A stretch of 23,310 nt of DNA from JAXHUH01 sp034211175 (GTDB taxonomy: Bacteria > Actinomycetota > Acidimicrobiia > Acidimicrobiales > CAIXPF01): positions 1-23,310 of the forward strand of contig JAXHUH010000144.1 in the NCBI GenBank assembly GCA_034211175.1, written 5' to 3'. Positions 7,186-13,490 of the stretch are shown in pieces; positions within the stretch are counted from its first letter, which is position 1, and each line of letters starts with the position of its first letter. A program made the position numbers and the translations under genes. The notes under the pieces were generated by a model that was given only the letters and a program-made list of their open reading frames with translations, did no database searches and was not told the DNA's origin.

Positions 7186-8603
7186 CAGGAGGTCGCGGCC
7201 TTGTCGAGGTCGGTCGCCGGGCTCGGGGTGCGGCCCTGGAGCGCCCGCCGTCGCTCGAACAGCTCCTCCGCGGCGGCCTGGGCCGACGCCGCCACGGCGG
7301 CGACGTCGGCGGTCAGCACCTCACCGCCCGAGACGAGCTGACGGCCCTGGACCCAGACGTCGGCGACGTCGCGGCCCGACGCCGTGAACACCAGGTGGGC
7401 GGGGACGTTGAAGTCGGCACCGGACAGCACCGGCACGAAGTGGAGCCCGGAGAGGTCGACGGTGACGATGTCGGCGTCCTTGCCCGGCTCCAACGAGCCG
7501 CTCACGTCGTCGAGACCGAGGGCCCGGGCGCCGGACAGCGTGGCCAGGTCGAGGATGTCCCACGGGTCGCCGGCGGTCGGGTCGAGCACCGAGACCTTCT
7601 GGAGCAGGGAGGCGAACTTCATCTCCTCGAACAGGTCGAGGTTGTTGTTCTCCTTCTCGCCGTCGGAGCCGAGCCCGACGGTCACCCCGGCGGCCCGATA
7701 GGACGCGATCGGCGCGGCGCCCGACGCCAGCTTCATGTTCGAGCACGGGCAGTGGGTCACGGCGGTGCCGGTCGAGGCGAGCAGGGCGACCTCGGCATCG
7801 TCGAGCCACACGCCGTGGGCGACGACGCACGGCACGTCGAGGATGCCGCGGTGGCCGAACTCGAGGATCGGCCGGCGACCCGTCTGACGGACGCACTCCT
7901 CCACCTCCCACGTCGTCTCCGAGGAGTGGACGTGGATGCCGGTGTCGAACTCCCGGGCCAGCTCGGCGGCGTCGCGGAACATCTGCTCGGAGCAGTAGAA
8001 GAGGTGCTCGAGCCCGACCCAGGTCCGCACCCTCCCACCGGCGGCGGTGCGATGGGTCTCGAGCAGCCGACGGTTGGACTCGAGCGACTCGAAGTAGTCG
8101 TAGCGGTCGGCCGTGTACGGGGCGAGCGTCGCCCGGATGCCGAGGGTGTCCGCGGCTCGGGCCGAGCCCTCCATGTGGCGCCACATGTCGAGCACCGAGG
8201 TCGTCCCGGCGCGCAGGCCCTCGGCGTAGGCCATCCAGCTGGCGGCCTCGGCGATCTCGGGGGTGAGGGCCCGGTGGGCGGGGTCGATGTGGTCCTCCAA
8301 CCACTCCCACAACGCCAACGACTCGGCCGTTCCCCGCAGCAGGCCCGAGTGGAGGTGGGCGTTGGTGAGCCCCGGGAGCACGGCGTGGCGGGAGACGTCG
8401 ATCCGTTGGACGTAGGCGGCCGCCGGGTGGGCGGCCACGTCGGCCGGTGCGCCGACCGCGACGATCGTGCCGTCGACCACCAGCACCGACCCGGGGTCGA
8501 ACGCCTGCCGCCGTCCCTCACACGGCAGCACGACCCCGCCGTCGAGCAGGAACGACCGTTCGGGGTCGACGCCGCCGCCATCCGTGGGTCCTGCGCCGGT
8601 CAC
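7185..8603 (-). CDS. Amidohydrolase, MTA/SAH-deaminase-like
   Basis: This second ATZ/TRZ-family enzyme has about 472 residues. The metal ligands are HxH in LTNAHLHSGLLRG, His in GIHVHSSET (Glu as acid/base), His in VVAHGVWLDD and Asp in GLGSDGEKENNNLD. The NNNLDLFEEMK stretch resembles methylthioadenosine/S-adenosylhomocysteine deaminases, but the acidic EKE before it is unusual. I prefer GTG 8603, which has GAGGA 7 nt upstream and starts near the conserved FLLDGGVVLP strand. An in-frame ATG at 8672 would add 23 Gly/Asp-rich residues with no ribosome site. The gene is only distantly similar to its neighbour, so this is a functional pair rather than a recent duplication. It probably starts the two-gene operon. 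Confidence 0.85.
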   Translation of the reverse strand: MTGAGPTDGGGVDPERSFLLDGGVVLPCEGRRQAFDPGSVLVVDGTIVAVGAPADVAAHPAAAYVQRIDVSRHAVLPGLTNAHLHSGLLRGTAESLALWEWLEDHIDPAHRALTPEIAEAASWMAYAEGLRAGTTSVLDMWRHMEGSARAADTLGIRATLAPYTADRYDYFESLESNRRLLETHRTAAGGRVRTWVGLEHLFYCSEQMFRDAAELAREFDTGIHVHSSETTWEVEECVRQTGRRPILEFGHRGILDVPCVVAHGVWLDDAEVALLASTGTAVTHCPCSNMKLASGAAPIASYRAAGVTVGLGSDGEKENNNLDLFEEMKFASLLQKVSVLDPTAGDPWDILDLATLSGARALGLDDVSGSLEPGKDADIVTVDLSGLHFVPVLSGADFNVPAHLVFTASGRDVADVWVQGRQLVSGGEVLTADVAAVAASAQAAAEELFERRRALQGRTPSPATDLDKAATS

Positions 8604-8702
8604 TGGTTCGTCCTCGCGTCCATCGGGCCGGATGGTGCCATCCCGCGGCAACCCTGACGCCCCATCGCCCATGAACGCTCGATGACGCCGGGGAGTTCAG
8701 AT

Positions 8703-8728
8703 CGCGGCGACAGGGGGGAAACGCCGCG
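8703..8728. promoter_or_regulatory. 7-bp stem hairpin in the divergent amidohydrolase control region
   Basis: CGCGGCG (8703-8709) and CGCCGCG (8722-8728) are perfectly complementary around a 12-nt loop containing six consecutive G. It lies between the divergent amidohydrolase genes at 8603 (minus) and 8756 (plus). Confidence 0.4.
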
Positions 8729-8744
8729 GAAACACTGGTTTGCG
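8727..8744. promoter_or_regulatory. Candidate operator, 18-bp palindrome
   Basis: CGGAAAC, four bases (ACTG) and GTTTGCG form an inverted repeat with six of seven positions paired (mismatch at 8729/8742). It ends 11 nt before the GTG at 8756, overlapping the place where a promoter or early transcript should be. A dimeric repressor controlling one or both divergent units would fit. The binding protein is unknown. Confidence 0.4.
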
Positions 8745-8755
8745 ATGGTCTGACC

Positions 8756-9937
8756 GTGGAACTGGTACTGCAGCGAGCCCGCGTCATCGACCCGGCGTCC
8801 GCCACCGACGAGGTGACCGACGTCGCGGTCACCGACGGAACGATCACGGCCATCGGCCCCGACCTGGCGGTCACCCACCCGGGTGCCACCGTGCGCGACC
8901 TGGACGGGCTGATCCTCACCCCCGGCCTCATCGACCAGCACACCCACGTGTTCCCCGGTCTCGGGAACTTCTGCCTCGACCCCGACCTCGTCGGCGTCGG
9001 CATGGGCGTGCCCACGGTCATCGACGCCGGCACCAGCGGCGTCGCCACGTTCGAGCTGGCCCGCAAGGCCGTGATCGACCACCCGGCGACGCTGACCGAC
9101 GTCGTGGCGCTGATGGACCCGTGCCAGCTCTACCTGGCGACCAAGGACTTCATCTGCCACAAGCTCCACATCGCCAACCGGCTCGAGAACCTCGACCCCG
9201 AGTACACGGCCGAGGTGCTGGAGCGGAACCGCGACGTGGTGAAGGGGTTCAAGGTCCGGGCGTGCCTCGCCGGTGACGACCCGACCCGCTCGCCGTTCCT
9301 CACCGCGGCCCAGGAGGTCGCCGGGGACCTGCCGTGCATGATCCACATGGGCAACTTCCCGTACACCCGCTCGATCTCGACCGAGGACGCGCTCGACTCG
9401 ATGCGCCCCGGCGACATCGTCACCCACTGCTACCGGGGCGGCGGCGGGGGAATCGACCGTGACGGCAACATCCTTCCCGAGTTCGAGGCGGCCTACGAGC
9501 GGGGCGTGCGCTTCGACGTCGGGCACTCCGGCGAGGACTTCCGGTTCCGGGCGGCCCGCACCCTGCTCGACGCCGGCTACCCGCCCCACTCGATCTCCAC
9601 CGACCTGAACGTGTTCAACCTCGACGGGCCGGTCCACTCCCTGGTCACGACGATGTCGAAGCTGTGGTCGCTCGGCGTCGAGCTGTCCGACGTCATCGCC
9701 ATGTGCACGTCCAACACCGCCGAGCAGATGCACCTCGACGACCAGCTGGGTCGCATCGCGGTCGGCCGCAAGGCCCATCTGTCGGTGCTGCGCATCACCG
9801 ACGGCGACGTCGAGCTGTCCGACGGCCATCGCACGATGGCCGCGGACAAGATGCTCGAGCCGGTCGGCTGCACCGTCGCCGGCGTGTGGCACGACGCCAC
9901 CGCCTACTCGTTCCCCCGCGAGGTCCAGCCCGCATGA
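8756..9937 (+). CDS. Amidohydrolase/deacetylase-family metallohydrolase
   Basis: This 393-residue enzyme belongs to the binuclear amidohydrolase group that includes dihydroorotase-like deacetylases; one characterised relative hydrolyses acetyl-(R)-mandelate. Visible ligands are H62-x-H64 (IDQHTHVFPG), the likely carboxylated K166 (KGFKVR), H197 (MIHMGN), H224 (VTHCYRG) and D283 (STDLN). DVGHSGEDFRF is a family landmark near the metals. The start is GTG 8756, placed right at the first strand; no ribosome site is seen, so it may be leaderless. Its TGA overlaps the next gene's ATG by 4 nt. It differs in class from the two amidohydrolases across the divergent region. The true substrate (ester, amide or cyclic imide) is unknown. 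Confidence 0.87.
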   Translation: MELVLQRARVIDPASATDEVTDVAVTDGTITAIGPDLAVTHPGATVRDLDGLILTPGLIDQHTHVFPGLGNFCLDPDLVGVGMGVPTVIDAGTSGVATFELARKAVIDHPATLTDVVALMDPCQLYLATKDFICHKLHIANRLENLDPEYTAEVLERNRDVVKGFKVRACLAGDDPTRSPFLTAAQEVAGDLPCMIHMGNFPYTRSISTEDALDSMRPGDIVTHCYRGGGGGIDRDGNILPEFEAAYERGVRFDVGHSGEDFRFRAARTLLDAGYPPHSISTDLNVFNLDGPVHSLVTTMSKLWSLGVELSDVIAMCTSNTAEQMHLDDQLGRIAVGRKAHLSVLRITDGDVELSDGHRTMAADKMLEPVGCTVAGVWHDATAYSFPREVQPA

Positions 9938-10659
9938 GCACGACCGACCCGGCGAACCCCGAGCCGGCACCCCTCGAAGCTGAGGCACTGGAACCGCAGG
10001 GCCTCGAAGCTGAACCGCTGGAACCGACCGCGTTCTACCAGGGGCTCGTCGCCGAGCTGGCGGAGCGCCGCAAGGCGGTGACCCCGGAGGCGCAGAGCTT
10101 CGGTGGCGAGCGGATGATGGACGGCGCCGAGCTGATCGAGTGGGTGTCGTTCCAGGCGTGGTACGAGCGGGAGGCCGCGTCGTTCATCGGCGCCTGGCTG
10201 CGCGACATCCCCGAGGAGGACGCCTTCTACGCGCTGACCCGCCAGGTCGCCGACGAGGGCCGCCACCACCACCTGTTCCACCGCCACCTGCAGGCCCTCG
10301 GCGGGAGCCTCGACGGCTGGGAGCCCGAGCCCGAGTGGGTCGAGTGGATCCAGGTCTTCTACCCGGCCGGCAACGACACGCTCGAACGGATCGCGGCCCA
10401 CAACATCACCGGCGAGCTCGGGGCCGTCCAGGCGTTCGAGACGCTCCTCCCCCGCCTGCCGCAGGCGACGGTGGCGGTGCTGGAGAAGGTGATGCCCGAC
10501 GAGGAGTACCACGTCGGCATCGGCCGCTCGATCGTCCACCGCTACTGCACGACGGCCGACGCCCAGCGCCGGGTCCGCGAGCGGGTCTTCGGTGCGTTCG
10601 AGCTGGAGCAGGCCGGACGCGTCGCGTTCGAGCGCCGGCTCGCCGCGGTCGGCGCCTGA
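9934..10659 (+). CDS. Di-iron ferritin-like protein
   Basis: The 241-residue protein contains a four-helix bundle with a complete carboxylate-bridged di-iron ligand set: Glu in WYEREAA (78 or 80), E108-x-x-H111 (DEGRHHH), E161 (ITGELGAV) and E190-x-x-H193 (DEEYHVG). Ferritin-like proteins of this kind include oxidases, hydroxylases and iron-handling proteins. ATG 9934 overlaps the metallohydrolase stop (ATGA), so the two products are co-translated and probably act together, perhaps as oxygenation plus hydrolysis of one substrate. Residues 1-32 are an extra Glu/Pro/Leu tail made of two 10-residue repeats. A DUF455-like or tRNA-hydroxylase-like identity cannot be excluded. Confidence 0.75.
   Translation: MSTTDPANPEPAPLEAEALEPQGLEAEPLEPTAFYQGLVAELAERRKAVTPEAQSFGGERMMDGAELIEWVSFQAWYEREAASFIGAWLRDIPEEDAFYALTRQVADEGRHHHLFHRHLQALGGSLDGWEPEPEWVEWIQVFYPAGNDTLERIAAHNITGELGAVQAFETLLPRLPQATVAVLEKVMPDEEYHVGIGRSIVHRYCTTADAQRRVRERVFGAFELEQAGRVAFERRLAAVGA
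9972..10031 (+). repeat. 30-bp tandem repeat encoding a Leu-Glu-Pro tail
   Basis: Two 30-nt units start at 9972 and 10002 and encode LEAEALEPQG and LEAEPLEPTA near the N-terminus of the ferritin-like protein. The repeat is in frame and imperfect at the DNA level (for example GAGGCACTG against GAACCGCTG). It uses GAA codons more than the flanking sequence does. Confidence 0.7.
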
Positions 10660-10727
10660 CCGGCCGGCCGCAGCCGAATCCGCGCCCCCGACTGGAGCGC
10701 GACCGGCGCAACGGGCACGCTGAGCGG

Positions 10728-11012
10728 GTGGCGACCGACGACGATCCCGTCCTGGCCCGACGCGCCCGCATCGCGTGGCTGGTGCTCATCGGCAACCGGC
10801 TCGGCTGGCTCCTGTTCGGGCTGGCGACCGCGGCGTTCCTCGTGGGCTTCGCGGTCGGCTACACCCCGGCGCTGACCACGTTCATCGTCGCGTGCCTGAT
10901 CATCGGCTCCGCCGTGCTCGCCCCCGCCATCGTCTTCGGCTACGCGGTGCGCGCAGCCGAGCGGGAGGAGCGCGAACAGGGCATCGGGCAGCCGCCGCCA
11001 CCGGAGTCGTGA
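10728..11012 (+). CDS. Small two-helix membrane protein
   Basis: I do not recognise this 94-residue protein. It has two hydrophobic segments likely to span the membrane, around residues 17-40 and 47-72, a charged N-terminus (TDDDPVLARRARIAW) and a charged C-terminal tail (RAAEREEREQ followed by prolines). Both ends probably face the cytoplasm. GTG 10728 is the chosen start; it has only a weak upstream GAGCGG. It lies 68 nt after the ferritin-like gene and 49 nt before the TetR gene, with a hairpin after it. The hydrophobicity pattern and codon bias support a real gene. Confidence 0.6.
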   Translation: MATDDDPVLARRARIAWLVLIGNRLGWLLFGLATAAFLVGFAVGYTPALTTFIVACLIIGSAVLAPAIVFGYAVRAAEREEREQGIGQPPPPES

Positions 11013-11017
11013 GCCGC

Positions 11018-11041
11018 GCCGGTCGCGAAGCGCGCTCCGGC
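11018..11041 (+). terminator. GC-rich hairpin after the small membrane protein gene
   Basis: GCCGG (11018-11022) pairs with CCGGC (11037-11041), and inside it CGCG (11024-11027) pairs with CGCG (11031-11034) around an AAG loop, with small bulges. It begins 5 nt after the stop codon and lies just before the TetR promoter. There is no T-tract. Confidence 0.4.
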
Positions 11042-11048
11042 ACTCCTG

Positions 11049-11054
11049 TACCCT
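11049..11054 (+). promoter_or_regulatory. -10 box of the TetR gene (leaderless)
   Basis: TACCCT lies 7 nt upstream of the GTG at 11062, in the same arrangement as at the methyltransferase gene. No ribosome site is present. Confidence 0.5.
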
Positions 11055-11061
11055 CGTTCGG

Positions 11062-11652
11062 GTGAGCACCGCCCGCCTCCCGGCCGCCCGTCGTCGGCGT
11101 CAGCTGTTGGACGTGGCCGTGCAGGTGTTCGGTGTGCGCGGGTTCCACGGCACGTCGATGAACGACGTCGCCACCGCCGCCGGGGTCACCAAGCCGGTGC
11201 TCTACCAGCACTTCGGCTCCAAGCGCGACCTCTACCGCGAGGTCCTCGAGGACGGCGGCGCCCAGCTGCGGGAGCGGCTGGCCAAGGCCACGGCCGACGC
11301 CGACGGCCCCCGCGCCCAGGTCGAGGCGGGTATGGGCGCGTACTTCGAGTTCGTCGCCGAGAACGAGCCCGCCTTCACCCTGCTCTTCGGCGGCGGCACC
11401 CGCCGCGACCCCGAGTTCCGGGCCATCGCCGCCGCGGTCGAGGAGGACGTCGCCGCGTTCATCGCCGCGCTGATCGACGTCCCCGGCCTGTCGGACGACG
11501 AACGGGCCCTGTACGCCCACGGGGTCGTCGGCCTCGCCGAGGGCATGAGCCGCCACTGGATCGAGCACCGCAACCCCGCCGACCACGCCGCGCTCACCAC
11601 CGCCGTCTCCCGCATGGCGTGGGGCGGTCTCCGCTCGATCCGCCCGCTCTGA
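11062..11652 (+). CDS. TetR/AcrR family transcriptional regulator
   Basis: The 196-residue protein has the TetR N-terminal DNA-binding domain: RRRQLLDVAVQVFGVRGFHGTSMNDVATAAGVTKPVLYQHFGSK-type sequence in residues 12-55, with the recognition helix around VTKPVLYQHF. The remaining 140 residues form the helical ligand-binding and dimerisation part. It most resembles TetR members in which the C-terminal domain binds a hydrophobic compound, but the ligand is unknown. It is likely to act as a dimeric repressor. It is an obvious candidate to bind the palindrome at 8727-8744 or sites in its own promoter; this is inference from position. The GTG start is supported by TACCCT 7 nt upstream. Confidence 0.88.
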   Translation: MSTARLPAARRRRQLLDVAVQVFGVRGFHGTSMNDVATAAGVTKPVLYQHFGSKRDLYREVLEDGGAQLRERLAKATADADGPRAQVEAGMGAYFEFVAENEPAFTLLFGGGTRRDPEFRAIAAAVEEDVAAFIAALIDVPGLSDDERALYAHGVVGLAEGMSRHWIEHRNPADHAALTTAVSRMAWGGLRSIRPL

Positions 11653-11729
11653 GCGACGGCCACCGCAGGCAGCGCCGCGGCCGGGCTCCCGAACGCAGGC
11701 TGGCGGCGGCGCAGACACCGGTCCGTGGC

Positions 11730-11735
11730 TACGGT
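11730..11735 (+). promoter_or_regulatory. Candidate -10 box of the secreted protein/two-component operon
   Basis: TACGGT fits the TANNNT pattern used elsewhere in the window. Transcription would begin near 11742 and leave a leader of about 95 nt that contains the 11-bp repeats and a hairpin before the ribosome site. Confidence 0.35.
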
Positions 11736-11740
11736 GCGAT

Positions 11741-11782
11741 GTGAACGAGTTCCTGACACGCTCATGACAGGTTCACAGAAAC
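11741..11782 (+). promoter_or_regulatory. 11-bp periodic repeats, candidate OmpR-type regulator site
   Basis: Three successive 11-nt units, TTCCTGACACG (11750-11760), CTCATGACAGG (11761-11771) and TTCACAGAAAC (11772-11782), share a TC at positions 2-3. The first two agree at 8 of 11 bases; the third is weak. Direct repeats at 11-bp spacing are the usual sites of OmpR/PhoP-family regulators. GTGAAC (11741-11746) and GTTCAC (11771-11776) also form an inverted repeat around them. The response regulator two genes downstream may therefore control its own operon. Confidence 0.4.
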
Positions 11783-11792
11783 AGGTGCGAGG

Positions 11793-11822
11793 GTGGGAAC
11801 CATCCCACGCACACTGGGAACC
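11793..11822 (+). promoter_or_regulatory. Leader hairpin and repeated TGGGAACC
   Basis: GTGGGA (11793-11798) and TCCCAC (11803-11808) form a perfect 6-bp stem with a 4-nt loop. TGGGAACC occurs at 11794-11801 and again at 11815-11822, 21 bp apart (two helical turns). The second copy abuts the GGAGGA ribosome site at 11823-11828, so folding or binding here could affect translation. Confidence 0.35.
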
Positions 11823-11836
11823 GGAGGAACCCCCAC

Positions 11837-12616
11837 ATGATCTCCCTTCCACTCAAGCGCACCGCGATGGGTGCCGGCGCGTTCGGCGCCGCCGTCGCCG
11901 CCGGCTTCTTCGCCGGCACCGTCCTCGGTGTGCCCGGCACCTCGGGTGCCGCTCCCGGCCAGGACACGGTCGCCGAGGAGCCCACGAGCACGACCGTCTC
12001 GGAGACCGAGCTGGTCGCCGACCTCTCCGACCTCTTCGGCGAGGAGCTCTCGCTCGAGCAGGAGCTCGACAGCGACGACCTCGAGGGGCTCGAGAGCCTC
12101 GCCGAGGTGGCCAGGCTCACCAACGTCCTCGGCTTCGACGTGGCGGACCTCGCCGCGGCGGCGCTGACCAGCGACACGCTGGGCGAGGCGGCGGATTCGC
12201 TCGGCGTCGGCCGTGACGTCGCCGCCGACACGATCGCCGCCGCGGCCACCGCGTCGCTCGAGACCTTCGTCGAGCTCGGCGAGCTCGACGAGGCCACCGC
12301 GGACGCGGCCATCGCCGACATCGACACGGCCGTCGAGGCCGCGCTCGACGTCGAGATCGACATCATGGGCGACGACACCGCCGAGGCCACCGGCCCCGGC
12401 GCCGAGGTCCTCGAGGAACTGGCCGACACCCACGACCTGAGCGAGCTCGAGGACGTCGATCCCGAGGCCGCCGAGACCGCGGCCCGCGCCGGGCTCGACG
12501 CCGCCATCGAGACCTACGCCGAGGGCACCGGCATGGACGCCGCCTCGGCCGAGGAGCTGGACCGGATCCTCAGCGAGCTCGTCACCGACGGGTTCGCCGA
12601 GGCCCACTGGGACTGA
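11837..12616 (+). CDS. Secreted acidic helical protein of unknown function
   Basis: The 259-residue protein starts with KRTAMGAGAFGAAVAAGFFAG, an export signal; cleavage is likely near residue 38 (TSGAAPG). The mature part is highly acidic and almost without aromatic residues, with many Ala, Glu, Asp and Leu. It looks helical and loosely repetitive (DLSDLFGEELSLEQEL, VADLAAAALTSDTLGEAADSLG and similar). I recognise no family. GGAGGA lies 8 nt before the ATG, the best ribosome site in the window, which suggests high expression. Only 19 nt separate it from the response regulator gene, so the three genes probably form one operon. The product could be the stimulus-binding partner or a main target of the two-component system. 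Confidence 0.75.
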   Translation: MISLPLKRTAMGAGAFGAAVAAGFFAGTVLGVPGTSGAAPGQDTVAEEPTSTTVSETELVADLSDLFGEELSLEQELDSDDLEGLESLAEVARLTNVLGFDVADLAAAALTSDTLGEAADSLGVGRDVAADTIAAAATASLETFVELGELDEATADAAIADIDTAVEAALDVEIDIMGDDTAEATGPGAEVLEELADTHDLSELEDVDPEAAETAARAGLDAAIETYAEGTGMDAASAEELDRILSELVTDGFAEAHWD

Positions 12617-12635
12617 GCGTCCGGTCACCGGGGCG

Positions 12636-13490
12636 ATGGGCGTCGGCCGGCTCCTCGTCGTCGACGACGAGGACAACTACCGGTCGATGCTCACCGCGGC
12701 GCTCGGTCACCTCGGCTTCGAGGTGACCGCGGTCGCCACCGGGCGAGACGCCATCGAGACCGCCGGCACGCTCCGGCCCGATCTGGTCGTCCTCGACGTC
12801 ATGTTGGAGGACCTGGACGGGTTCGAGGTGTGCCGGCGGTTGCGCGCCGCCGGGGACGCGACGCCGATCCTGTTCCTCACCGCCAAGCGGGAGACGAAGG
12901 ACCGGGTCGAGGGCCTGATGCTCGGCGGCGACGACTACCTGGTGAAGCCGTTCAGCCTCGAGGAGCTCGCCGCCCGCATCACCGCGGTCCTGCGCCGCAC
13001 CGGCACGCCCGCCGACGGCTCGCAGCTGCGCTGCGCCGACCTCGAGCTCGACGAGGACGCCCACCGGGTGACCAGGGCCGGCGCCGAGGTGTCGCTGTCA
13101 CCGACCGAGTTCCGCCTCCTCCACTACCTGCTGCTGAACCAGGGCCGGGTGCTGTCGCGCCCGCAGATCCTCGACAACGTGTGGGGCTACGACTTCGACG
13201 GCCAGCGAGGCGTCGTCGACAACTACATCGGTTACCTGCGCCGGAAGGTCGACGACACCGAGCCCCGCCTCATCCACACGATCCGGGGGGTGGGCTACAC
13301 CCTCCGCGAGCAGTGGCCGCCCGGCGGAGGTGTTCGGGCCGATGACGCTGCGCGCCCGCCTCCTGCTCGGCATGGTCCTCGTGGTCGTCGCCCTGCTGCT
13401 GTCGTCGTTCCTCGCCACGCGGGCCACCGAGCGCTACCTGATCGACCAGGTCGACGCCCAGCTCCGATCGGCCGACATCTCGGTCGGTGA
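12636..13490 (+). CDS. OmpR-family response regulator with an odd C-terminal extension
   Basis: Residues 1-120 are a receiver domain: acidic pocket in VVDDEDN, phospho-acceptor D54 (VVLDVML), conserved Thr in LFLTAKR and K104 (LVKPFS). Residues 130-227 are a winged-helix DNA-binding domain (LSPTEFRLLHYLL, VDNYIGYLRRKVD, HTIRGVGYTLREQW). A normal family member ends about here. In this sequence no stop follows W227, and the frame runs on for 57 Pro/Arg-rich residues that are a frame shadow of the histidine kinase gene. Removing one base between W227 and 13342 would give the usual ATGA overlap with the kinase start. The active domains are complete, so the regulator should work despite the tail. 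Confidence 0.88.
   Translation: MGVGRLLVVDDEDNYRSMLTAALGHLGFEVTAVATGRDAIETAGTLRPDLVVLDVMLEDLDGFEVCRRLRAAGDATPILFLTAKRETKDRVEGLMLGGDDYLVKPFSLEELAARITAVLRRTGTPADGSQLRCADLELDEDAHRVTRAGAEVSLSPTEFRLLHYLLLNQGRVLSRPQILDNVWGYDFDGQRGVVDNYIGYLRRKVDDTEPRLIHTIRGVGYTLREQWPPGGGVRADDAARPPPARHGPRGRRPAAVVVPRHAGHRALPDRPGRRPAPIGRHLGR

Noticed and set aside
8600..9988. 462-codon minus-strand frame opposite the deacetylase-type gene
   Set aside because: No family features. The opposite strand encodes an enzyme with all metal ligands.
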